This document shows, piece after piece, positions 1 through 7,097 of a stretch of 27,164 nucleotides of DNA. Position 1 is the first letter of the stretch. Each line of letters starts with the position of its first letter. Origin of the DNA: Hyphomicrobiales bacterium (GTDB taxonomy: Bacteria > Pseudomonadota > Alphaproteobacteria > Rhizobiales > Xanthobacteraceae); the NCBI GenBank assembly GCA_016210825.1, contig JACQTM010000290.1, forward strand, positions 1 to 27,164. Reading direction: 5' to 3'. A program made the translations under genes and the position numbers. The notes beneath the pieces were generated by a model. It did no database searches and had not been told where the DNA came from. It saw nothing but the letters and a program-made list of their open reading frames with translations.

Positions 1-955
1 AGATATTGACGAGAATGCCCTTCACGTTCGGATCTGAGGTGATGATCTTGAATGCCGCGGTCACTTTCTCTTTCGTCGCGCCGCCGCCGACATCAAGGAA
101 GTTCGCCGGCGTCATCCCGTAAAGCTTGATAATGTCCATGGTCGCCATGGCGAGCCCCGCGCCATTGACCATGCAGCCGATGGTGCCATCGAGCGCGATG
201 TAATTGAGATCGAATTTCGACGCTTCGATCTCCTTTTCGTCTTCCTCGGTGAGATCGCGCAATTCGGCGATCGTCGGATGCAGGAAAAGGGCATTGCCGT
301 CGAAGCCGACCTTGGCGTCGAGGCAAATGAGTTGCTTGTCCTTGGTGATGACGAGCGGATTGATTTCCAAGAGGCTCATGTCGGTCTCGACGAACGCCCG
401 GTAAAGCCCCGAGAGCACCGCGCTCATCTGTTTCTGCAGATCGGCGTCGAGGCCAAGCACCTTGGAAACACGGCGCACATGATGCGGGCAGATATTGGCC
501 ACCGGATCGACCGTGATGGTCGCGATTTTATCCGGCTGCTTGTGCGCGACCTCCTCGATGTCCATGCCGCCTTCGGTAGACACCACGATAGCGACGCGCG
601 AGGTGACGCGGTCGACCAGCATCGAGAGGTAGAATTCCTTTTCAATCGCCGAGCCTTCCTCGATGTAGAGGCGGTGCACCTCCTTGCCTTTCGGGCCGGT
701 CTGGTGCGTCACCAGCGTCGAGCCGATCAGCCGCGTCGCCTCTTTTTTTACATCGTCGATGGATTTGACCACCTTGACGCCGCCCGCCTTGCCGCGGCCG
801 CCGGCATGAATCTGGGCCTTCACCACCCAGACCGGGCCACCGAGCTTCTTCGCCGCATCAACCGCTTCGTTCGCCGAGAAGGCCGGAAAGCCGCGCGGCA
901 CGGCAACGCCGAATTCGCGAAGCACGGCCTTCGCCTGATACTCATGGATATTCAT
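1..955 (-). CDS. sucC: Succinate-CoA ligase (ADP-forming) beta subunit, partial (3' end outside window)
   Basis: The minus strand reads without a stop from ATG at 955 to the window edge, giving the first 318 residues of a protein that is normally about 390-400 long. It begins MNIHEYQAK, the family's usual start, and has the ATP-grasp glycine-rich stretch GGRGKAGG at residues 52-59. SucC binds nucleotide and, with SucD, interconverts succinyl-CoA and succinate with substrate-level phosphorylation in the cytoplasmic TCA cycle. A GGGGAG Shine-Dalgarno lies just upstream of the ATG. The gene follows mdh after 38 bp on the same strand, the usual alphaproteobacterial mdh-sucC-sucD order, so sucD probably lies beyond the left edge. 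Only the truncation by the window is unusual. Confidence 0.96.
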   Translation of the reverse strand, partial: MNIHEYQAKAVLREFGVAVPRGFPAFSANEAVDAAKKLGGPVWVVKAQIHAGGRGKAGGVKVVKSIDDVKKEATRLIGSTLVTHQTGPKGKEVHRLYIEEGSAIEKEFYLSMLVDRVTSRVAIVVSTEGGMDIEEVAHKQPDKIATITVDPVANICPHHVRRVSKVLGLDADLQKQMSAVLSGLYRAFVETDMSLLEINPLVITKDKQLICLDAKVGFDGNALFLHPTIAELRDLTEEDEKEIEASKFDLNYIALDGTIGCMVNGAGLAMATMDIIKLYGMTPANFLDVGGGATKEKVTAAFKIITSDPNVKGILVNI

Positions 956-993
956 TGAACTCCCCAACGCAGCCGGTCAGACCGGCGAACGCA

Positions 994-1959
994 TCATTTA
1001 CCGAGATCGGGCATGATTTTCTTGCAGGCATCGACGAGGCTTTGCACCGCGCCGGCGGACGCGGTGAACATCTCGCGCTCGGCGCCAGTAAGCTCGATCT
1101 CAACGATACGCTCGACGCCCTTGCCGCCGATCACCACCGGTACGCCGACATAGAGATCCTTCACGCCGTATTCGCCGTTGAGCCATGCCGCGCAGGGAAG
1201 TACGCGCTTCTTGTCGCGCAGATAGCTTTCGGCCATCGCGATCGCGGAAGCGGCCGGTGCGTAGAACGCCGATCCGGTCTTGAGCAGATTGACGAGCTCG
1301 GCGCCGCCGTTGCGCGTGCGATTGACGATTTCGTCGATGCGCGCCTGCGTTGTCCAGCCCATCTTCACGAGATCCGGCAGCGGGATTCCCGCGACAGTCG
1401 AGTAGCGCGGCAGCGGGACCATGGTGTCGCCATGCCCGCCGAGCACGAAGGCGGTGACGTCTTCCACCGACACGTCGAACTCATCGGCGAGAAAATATCG
1501 AAAGCGCGCCGAGTCGAGCACGCCGGCCATGCCGACTACCATGGTCTTCGGCAAGCCGCAGGTCTTCTGCAATGCCCACACCATGGCGTCGAGCGGATTG
1601 GTGATGCAGATCACGAATGCATTGGGCGCGTATTTTTTAATTCCTGCGCCTACCTGCTCCATGACTTTGAGATTGATACCGAGCAGATCGTCGCGGCTCA
1701 TGCCGGGTTTGCGCGGCACGCCCGCGGTGACAACGCAAATGGACGCCCCCTCGATTCCTTCGTAGGAATTGACGCCGGCGTATCGGGCATCAAACCCGTC
1801 GACCGGCGACGACTGGGCAATGTCGAGCGACTTGCCCTGGGGAATGCCTTCGACGATGTCGAACATCACGACATCGCCCAATTCCTTCAGCCCAATCAGG
1901 TGAGCGAGCGTGCCGCCGATCTGGCCCGAGCCGATCAATGCAATTTTGTTTCGCGCCAT
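994..1959 (-). CDS. mdh: Malate dehydrogenase (NAD-dependent)
   Basis: This 321-residue protein has the full length and motifs of the LDH-like malate dehydrogenase family. The Rossmann glycines are at 10, 12 and 15 (GSGQIGG), with acidic D34 for the NAD ribose. Substrate-binding arginines are R83, R89 and R152, and the catalytic pair is near D149/H176 (GGHGDT at 174-179). N121 in TNPLD is also conserved. It oxidises malate to oxaloacetate in the TCA cycle. The short spacing to sucC indicates co-transcription. The long gap upstream (1960-2434) is the likely promoter region, and a GC-rich inverted repeat lies in the leader at 1984-2001. Confidence 0.97.
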   Translation of the reverse strand: MARNKIALIGSGQIGGTLAHLIGLKELGDVVMFDIVEGIPQGKSLDIAQSSPVDGFDARYAGVNSYEGIEGASICVVTAGVPRKPGMSRDDLLGINLKVMEQVGAGIKKYAPNAFVICITNPLDAMVWALQKTCGLPKTMVVGMAGVLDSARFRYFLADEFDVSVEDVTAFVLGGHGDTMVPLPRYSTVAGIPLPDLVKMGWTTQARIDEIVNRTRNGGAELVNLLKTGSAFYAPAASAIAMAESYLRDKKRVLPCAAWLNGEYGVKDLYVGVPVVIGGKGVERIVEIELTGAEREMFTASAGAVQSLVDACKKIMPDLGK

Positions 1960-2434
1960 GTGGGATAAAGCCTCGGATGGATCAGCCGCGGAGCCGCGGC
2001 TGTGCGCGGTGGTTATCCGTTTCAGCCGGTGGCGACAAGAAGCCCTTCGTACCGAATAAAATCGCAGTGCTTTGGCATTGTTAGCATACTGTAATACATT
2101 ATTCCAGAACTCACTTCCCCCTGCAAATTCAAACCCTTACCGCTGTGGAACGCGGGGATGAAGTTCCAGCTGCCGCCGAAATCCGAAACGACACCGGCGA
2201 TTTTCTCACCACCGCGCGCTTGCCGCGCCAGCTTTGTTCGACGTCCCGGCTGAAAGTCGCCTCTTGCGCCAGACTTTTCAGCACCTCGCGTTGGAGCCCC
2301 GCTCAATTCGCCCCTTTCCCGGTTAGGCGATGAGATGCTCGCGTCAGATCGCGGCATCCAGGGTGTTTCCCGGCTGCCCACCGCGGTTTCCATTCGCCTG
2401 CATTCAACCGGCGGCAAAATGTGCCGGCAGGATA
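1960..2434. other. Intergenic gap between zapE and mdh: leader/promoter region, no convincing gene
   Basis: These 475 bases separate zapE from mdh. A minus-strand frame of 131 codons (2022-2417) is open, but it has no recognisable domain, an odd composition and no good ribosome binding site, so I treat it as non-coding. Bases 2050-2110 are clearly richer in A+T than their surroundings, as expected for the mdh promoter. I cannot fix -35/-10 boxes with confidence. Near mdh, AGCCGCG (1984-1990) and CGCGGCT (1995-2001) form a 7-bp inverted repeat with a 4-base loop in the mRNA leader, about 25 bases before the start codon. Confidence 0.5.
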
Positions 2435-3646
2435 TCAGGTCTCGATGATTCCTTCCGGTGACGCACTCGCCTGTGCGGCGCGCACGCCGTGCGGCAGCGC
2501 CAGATAGGATTGCGAGCCCATCTCGATCAGCCGTGAGGCGGTGCGCTTGAATTCCTCCACTTCGAAACCCTCGTCGGCGCGATAGAGTTCCGTTGGCGCG
2601 GCCTTTGCCGACGCGATGAGCTTGACCGCATTGTCGTAGAGCGTATCGATCAGCGCAATGAAGCGCTTAGCTTCGTTGCGTTTTTCATAAGTCATTACCG
2701 GGATGCGATCGATCAGGACGGTATGAAACTCGCGCGCGATGCGCAGATAATCAGTCGCGCCTAGCGGCTGCTCGCACAGATCGTGGAAGGAAAATCGGGC
2801 GATACCCATCCCGGCCTTCGGTATGTGAACGCGGCGCCCCTTGATCATCAGCACGCGCGATTGACTCTCCTCGCCATGGGTCAGCTGAGACCAGATGTCG
2901 TTGAGCGCAATCTCCGCGCCCTTGTCGGCGGGTACCAGCCATACCTTGCCGCCGATGAGTTTTTCCAGGCGATAATCCGTACGCGCTTCGAGGCGCATGA
3001 TGTCCATATGACGTTCGAGCAATGCCAAAAAGGGCAGGAACAGCGCGCGGTTGAGCCCATCCTTGTAGAGATTTTCCGGCGCAACGTTCGATGTGGCTAC
3101 GACGATGACACCGTGATCGAATAGCCGCGTGAACAGTCGGCCGAGGATCATCGCGTCGGCAATGTCGGTTACGTGAAATTCATCGAAGCACAGCAAACGT
3201 GCTTCCTGCGCGATTGCCGCAGCGGTTAGCGCAATGGCATCGTCACCGTTACCGTTGCCTTCCTTTCGCCTTTGCCGAAAATCATGGATGCGCTCGTGCA
3301 CATCCGCCATGAATTCATGAAAATGCACGCGCCGTTTGTTCAAAACCACGCTAGCAGTAAAAAACATATCCATTAGCATCGTCTTGCCGCGGCCGACGTC
3401 GCCGTGAAGATAGAGACCCCTGACCGGCTCGCGTCGCTCCCGATTGCCGAATAGCCAACCAAGCGAGGACGACTTGCTCGCCAGCGATTGCGTCGCAAGC
3501 CGCGCCTCCAGTGCGGCAAGCCGCTCCGCCGCCGTGGTCTGCGCCGGGTCGGACTCGATCTGTCCGGCCGCGACAAGGGCCGCATAGCGCGAAGCGATGG
3601 TGCCGGGCATGGATTCTGGCTGCGAGACAATGACGACCGAGGGCAT
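2435..3646 (-). CDS. zapE: Cell division protein ZapE / AFG1-like ATPase
   Basis: This is an AFG1/ZapE-type P-loop ATPase. With the start at 3646 it has 403 residues, Walker A GDVGRGKT at about 82-89 and Walker B LLCFDEF at about 151-157, followed by HVTDIADAM, typical of the family. In E. coli, ZapE associates with the division ring and affects Z-ring stability; the mitochondrial AFG1/LACE1 relatives act in protein quality control. The frame stays open upstream to ATG 3730, but the extra 28 residues do not resemble the family. The start could also be ATG 3610, as family similarity begins near MPGTIASRYAAL. No start has a strong Shine-Dalgarno. It lies upstream of mdh on the same strand, a common Rhizobiales arrangement. 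Confidence 0.92.
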   Translation of the reverse strand: MPSVVIVSQPESMPGTIASRYAALVAAGQIESDPAQTTAAERLAALEARLATQSLASKSSSLGWLFGNRERREPVRGLYLHGDVGRGKTMLMDMFFTASVVLNKRRVHFHEFMADVHERIHDFRQRRKEGNGNGDDAIALTAAAIAQEARLLCFDEFHVTDIADAMILGRLFTRLFDHGVIVVATSNVAPENLYKDGLNRALFLPFLALLERHMDIMRLEARTDYRLEKLIGGKVWLVPADKGAEIALNDIWSQLTHGEESQSRVLMIKGRRVHIPKAGMGIARFSFHDLCEQPLGATDYLRIAREFHTVLIDRIPVMTYEKRNEAKRFIALIDTLYDNAVKLIASAKAAPTELYRADEGFEVEEFKRTASRLIEMGSQSYLALPHGVRAAQASASPEGIIET

Positions 3647-3881
3647 AGGGTCTCGGCCAAGGTGCGGCAAGCAATCGCCCTTTAACAATCCTACGACTTT
3701 CGTGATCTCCATATAGTTGCAATAAAACAATGTCTTAGCTGGAGGCGTTCGATTTTATGGGATGCTGTCTTATTATTGCTGCATCGCACCATTACATATT
3801 GATTCGTGGCTGGAAGTGCCCGCCACAGTCTCTGGAGGGAGACGCCAGGGGGATCCTGAACAACTATTCGGGAGACCCAAC

Positions 3882-4448
3882 ATGCAAATGTCAGACGGCG
3901 TGATCCGCAAATTGTGGATTCTGGACGCACCCAAGTATCGCGACCACCTGTTGCGCCTCGATCCCGTAAGCCGACACAATCGATTCGGTGGCGCCGTGTC
4001 GGATTCATATCTCCGCCACCACGCTGATGTCTCGATCGGCCCCGCTTCCGTGATCCACGGCTTTTTTGCCGACGGAATCTTGCGCGGTGCCGCGGAATTA
4101 CGGCGGATCGGTGCCCGCTTTGCCAAAGAGGGCGAGGTCGCCTTCAGCGTAGAGTCGCCTTATCAAAGTCACGGCATCGGATCGGCGCTGCTCGAACGCA
4201 CCTTGCTGGCGGCGCGCAATCGCGGCGTTCGATACCTCAACATGTGCTGTCTCGCCGATAACCGGCGCATGCAGCAGCTGGCCCGAAAGTTCGCGGCCGA
4301 TCTGACCTTCGAATTCGGCAGCGTCACCGGCGAAGTTGTGACCCCGGTGCCAACGCCGATGTCGATGATCCGGGAAATCGTTGCCGACAGTCATGGCATG
4401 GCGGTAGCCGTCTTCGACGCCCAATCGCGGATGCTGAAACCAGCCTAA
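3882..4448 (+). CDS. GNAT-family N-acetyltransferase (first of a tandem pair)
   Basis: This 188-residue protein has a GNAT fold. The acetyl-CoA pyrophosphate loop is visible as SPYQSHGIGSALLE (Q-x-x-G-x-G type), followed by an amphipathic helix and a final strand with NMCCLADNRRM. The family transfers acetyl groups to small molecules or proteins; the substrate cannot be read from sequence. ATG 3882 is chosen because GGGAGA sits just upstream. The frame extends back to 3762, but that stretch has no family similarity. The C-terminus, after residue about 150, carries a region rich in VTPVPTPMSM that is outside the core fold. The next gene is a diverged paralogue. The gene is divergent from zapE. 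Confidence 0.85.
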   Translation: MQMSDGVIRKLWILDAPKYRDHLLRLDPVSRHNRFGGAVSDSYLRHHADVSIGPASVIHGFFADGILRGAAELRRIGARFAKEGEVAFSVESPYQSHGIGSALLERTLLAARNRGVRYLNMCCLADNRRMQQLARKFAADLTFEFGSVTGEVVTPVPTPMSMIREIVADSHGMAVAVFDAQSRMLKPA

Positions 4449-4548
4449 AACCACAAAGGATCGACTTGTTAACCGGAAAGCTGCAATTTGCCGCTAAGGT
4501 ACCTTTGCGACCACCTGGGCCGTATCACGCCGAGGCGGGAGGTAAACC

Positions 4549-5010
4549 ATGCAGCACAACCCCGACATCCGCGTCATCGGTCCCTCCGGCATTGAGGATC
4601 TTCACGCGCATCTCTTGCGCCGCGATCCTAAGAATCGCCGGCATTGCGTTGGCAGTGCCGACGATCGTGCCGTTGAAAGTCATTGCCTGAAACTGCTCGC
4701 CGCCCGGGCCATCCTGATCGGGGCCTATATCGGCGGCGAGATGCGGGCGGCGGTTGAGATCATTCCCGACCGCGCGGCGCGAGCGGCCGACGCCAATTTC
4801 TCCATCGAAGCATCATATCGCAGTACCGACCTTGAGCGCGCTCTGATTGCGCGCGCGATCAAGGAGGCGCGCGCCTATCGACTGCTCGACATCAAGCTGA
4901 ATGGCCTCGATGACGCGCAGGACATGGTGCAGCAGGCGGCGGCGCAGGTGCTTGGTCAGCGCAGCGCATTTGCGCTCTCGGCGGGTCTCGCGACGGCCGC
5001 CAACGGATAG
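4549..5010 (+). CDS. GNAT-like protein, diverged paralogue lacking the acetyl-CoA loop
   Basis: This 153-residue protein aligns along its length with the GNAT protein just upstream. LLRRDPKNRRH matches LLRLDPVSRHN, and GAYIGGEMRAAVEI matches GFFADGILRGAAEL. The helix that follows (LERALIARAIKEARAYR) matches LLERTLLAARNRGVR. Where the upstream protein has YQSHGIGSAL, this one has YRSTDLERAL, so the glycines that bind the CoA pyrophosphate are gone. It may be a catalytically dead regulator or partner, or a decaying copy. Against decay, the frame is intact and a good Shine-Dalgarno (GGGAGGT) precedes the ATG. Its last 55 bases overlap thpR tail to tail. Confidence 0.7.
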   Translation: MQHNPDIRVIGPSGIEDLHAHLLRRDPKNRRHCVGSADDRAVESHCLKLLAARAILIGAYIGGEMRAAVEIIPDRAARAADANFSIEASYRSTDLERALIARAIKEARAYRLLDIKLNGLDDAQDMVQQAAAQVLGQRSAFALSAGLATAANG

Positions 5011-5528
5011 GCGGCCTCGACCACATATGGCCCGCCGCCCACGGAATCTCGCGACGAGAACAGGACAAACCGGCCGACACTAAACGGCGCCGATCGGAAT
5101 AACCCGCGTTCGCTCAGATAATCGGCAACCTGCCGGCTTGACGAACTGCGCAATCGCGCCAGCGTCACGTGCGGGATGTATCGACGCCCTTCCGGCTCGA
5201 GCCCCACCCGTTGCATCAACCTTTCGTGCTCGGCCTGCAGGTCAAGAAGCGGTTGCGTCTGTGAAATAGCGGCCACTACAGCGCGCGGCTTGCGGCCGCC
5301 GAACGATGAGAGCCCGTCAAGCCGCAGCTCTAAGGCTTTGCGCTTCACCTGCTCGAGCATCGAGGCGATTTCACGGGCGATCATGGCATCCACGTCGCCG
5401 ATGAAGCGCAACGTCAAATGGTAATTCTCCGGATCGATCCAGCGCGCACCGGGCAATCCGCCGCGCAATAACGCCAGGTTTTGGCCGATTACAGAGGGAA
5501 TCTCGAGACCGGTAAAAAGCCGCGGCAT
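4956..5528 (-). CDS. thpR: RNA 2',3'-cyclic phosphodiesterase (2'-5' RNA ligase family)
   Basis: This is a 190-residue member of the 2H phosphoesterase superfamily. Both signature tetrapeptides are present: H37-L-T-L40 and H120-V-T-L123. The start MPRLFTGLEIP and WIDPENYHLTLRFIG are typical of LigT/ThpR. The enzyme opens 2',3'-cyclic phosphates on RNA ends and shows 2'-5' ligase activity in vitro; its role in the cell is not settled. AGGAGA lies at good spacing before the ATG. It follows tesA by 95 bp on the same strand and may be co-transcribed with it. Its 3' end runs 55 bases into the GNAT-like gene on the other strand. Confidence 0.93.
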   Translation of the reverse strand: MPRLFTGLEIPSVIGQNLALLRGGLPGARWIDPENYHLTLRFIGDVDAMIAREIASMLEQVKRKALELRLDGLSSFGGRKPRAVVAAISQTQPLLDLQAEHERLMQRVGLEPEGRRYIPHVTLARLRSSSSRQVADYLSERGLFRSAPFSVGRFVLFSSRDSVGGGPYVVEAAYPLAAVARPAESANALR

Positions 5529-5565
5529 CGAGGTCTCCTGGAAAATGGCACAATCAGGCGGGCTT

Positions 5566-5590
5566 GACGGTCCCGCTTTGTTTGACCGTC
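5566..5590. repeat. Short inverted repeat between tesA and thpR
   Basis: GACGGTC (5566-5572) and GACCGTC (5584-5590) form a perfect 7-bp inverted repeat with an 11-base loop in the tesA-thpR spacer. It has no convincing T-run on the minus strand, so it is not a canonical terminator. It may be an mRNA hairpin or a protein-binding site. Confidence 0.3.
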
Positions 5591-5623
5591 ACCATGCGCG
5601 GATTCGCATGCGTCCGGCAAGCC

Positions 5624-6367
5624 TCACGAGCGGCGTTTAGCGTGCACACGGGCGACCAATTCCTCCACCTTGGGCATAATTCGCTGGACTATTTCCGCAA
5701 TGCCATTGGCATTCGGATGGATGCCATCACGCAGATTGAACTTCGGATCGAGCGCCACACCGTCGAGAAAGAACGGGTAAAACAGGATGGCCGTATCTTT
5801 CGCCAGGTCGGTGAATATGCCGTCATAAGCGTCAGTGTAGCTTGGGCCGAGGTTTCGCGGCGCCAACAACCCACAAAGCAGGATTTCGATCCGGCGCGCG
5901 CGTAATTTTTCCACGATCGCGATCAGTGCCTTGCGCGTGACCTGCGGATCGACGCCGCGCAGCGCATCGTTGGCGCCGATTTCAACGATTACCGCGTCGG
6001 TGCCTTCGGGGATCGACCAGTCAAGACGATCGAGGCTGCCCGAAGCGCTATCGCCCGACACCCCCGCATTGGTGATCTCCACATTGATGCCCTTGGCCTT
6101 CAGGGTCGCTTCAAGCTTTGCCGGGAATGCAGCGCTCGCGGGCAACTCGTAACCTGCGGTCAGCGAATCGCCAAAGGCTACGATTTTTACCGTACCATTG
6201 GCGGTAAATGCCGATGGTGACGCCAGCAATATCCACACCGTCAATGCAAACGTAACTAACTTTTGCCTGCCGAAGCGCTGGATCGCGCGGCTAGGCTTCC
6301 CATATGAACGGGGTTGCGCAGCCTGCGCGTCTGACGCTTTCGTGGCGAATCCACATACCCAACGCAT
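5624..6367 (-). CDS. tesA: Periplasmic GDSL-type esterase / lysophospholipase L1 (TesA family)
   Basis: From ATG 6367 this is a 247-residue SGNH hydrolase with all four blocks. These are FGDSLTAG with nucleophile S68, NAGVSGD with G105, GANDALRG with N133, and DGIHPNANG with D214 and H217. A hydrophobic segment at about 38-55 ends in an Ala-rich site, so the protein is probably exported, with an unusually long N-region before it. Family members hydrolyse acyl esters, lysophospholipids and acyl-CoA. The frame is open to 6613, but that upstream part is antisense to the ABC gene. AGAGGCGGG upstream supports ATG 6367. The start codon overlaps that of the divergent ABC ATPase. Confidence 0.92.
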   Translation of the reverse strand: MRWVCGFATKASDAQAAQPRSYGKPSRAIQRFGRQKLVTFALTVWILLASPSAFTANGTVKIVAFGDSLTAGYELPASAAFPAKLEATLKAKGINVEITNAGVSGDSASGSLDRLDWSIPEGTDAVIVEIGANDALRGVDPQVTRKALIAIVEKLRARRIEILLCGLLAPRNLGPSYTDAYDGIFTDLAKDTAILFYPFFLDGVALDPKFNLRDGIHPNANGIAEIVQRIMPKVEELVARVHAKRRS

Positions 6368-7097
6368 GAGAAAACCCGCCTCTTCGTCACGCCCGGCCAT
6401 CGCACTCTCCGGCGTCAATCTGTCGCTCGGCCGCGGCGCGGCACGAGTGCATATCCTTAAAGACGTCGACCTGCATATAGGCAGCGGCGAAGCCGTCGGC
6501 TTGGTCGGACCTTCGGGCTCGGGCAAGTCGACGCTGCTAATGGTCATGGCCGGCCTTGAGCGCGCCGATACAGGGTCCATCGTCGTGGATGGTGAGAATC
6601 TCGGTCGTCTCAACGAGGACGCGCTTGCGCGCTTTCGCGGACGTCATGTGGGTATTGTGTTCCAGTCGTTCCACCTCATTCCCACCATGACAGCCCTGGA
6701 AAACGTCGCCGTGCCGCTGGAGCTCGCGGGGGTTGTCGATGCTCACGCGCGCGCGGCCCGTGAGCTTGCGAGCGTTGGGCTCGCCGATCGGCTCGACCAT
6801 TATCCAGCCGAACTGTCCGGAGGTGAGCAGCAGCGTGTCGCGATCGCACGCGCCATGGCGCCCAGTCCCTCTATCATCGTTGCCGACGAACCGACGGGAA
6901 ATCTGGATGAAGCGACCGGCCGGCAGATCATCGACCTCCTGCTCGCCGCGCGGGCCAAGCGTGGTGTAACTCTCGTTCTCGTTACTCACGACACGGCGCT
7001 CGCGGCACGTTGCGGACGTATCGTGCGGCTGCGCTCCGGCCAGATCGAACGGCCGGCCGCGCGCAAGACCAACGCGCAAAAGGTTAGCCGCGCATGA
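6366..7097 (+). CDS. ybbA: ABC transporter ATP-binding protein (YbbA type)
   Basis: From ATG 6366 this is a 243-residue ABC ATPase of the LolD/MacB class. Walker A is GPSGSGKST (48-56), the Q-loop glutamine is Q100, the signature is LSGGEQQ (150-156), Walker B is IIVADEP (170-176), and the H-loop is in LVTHD. It would power the FtsX-like permease encoded next; the two genes overlap by ATGA at 7094-7097, indicating coupled translation. In E. coli the homologous pair ybbA-ybbP is likewise divergent from tesA, and COG4181/COG3127 are described as linked to lysophospholipase L1. The exported substrate is unknown. The ATG has no clear Shine-Dalgarno; an in-frame GTG at 6342 is an alternative. Confidence 0.92.
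   Translation: MRKPASSSRPAIALSGVNLSLGRGAARVHILKDVDLHIGSGEAVGLVGPSGSGKSTLLMVMAGLERADTGSIVVDGENLGRLNEDALARFRGRHVGIVFQSFHLIPTMTALENVAVPLELAGVVDAHARAARELASVGLADRLDHYPAELSGGEQQRVAIARAMAPSPSIIVADEPTGNLDEATGRQIIDLLLAARAKRGVTLVLVTHDTALAARCGRIVRLRSGQIERPAARKTNAQKVSRA

Noticed and set aside
278..958. 226-codon plus-strand open frame
   Set aside because: Antisense to sucC, whose protein is unmistakable on the minus strand; no family features.
955..1968. 337-codon plus-strand open frame
   Set aside because: Lies antisense over mdh; rich in His/Arg/Asp as expected from a GC-rich shadow frame.
2022..2417. 131-codon minus frame between zapE and mdh
   Set aside because: No domain, unusual composition and no clear ribosome binding site; kept only as a possibility in the gap entry.
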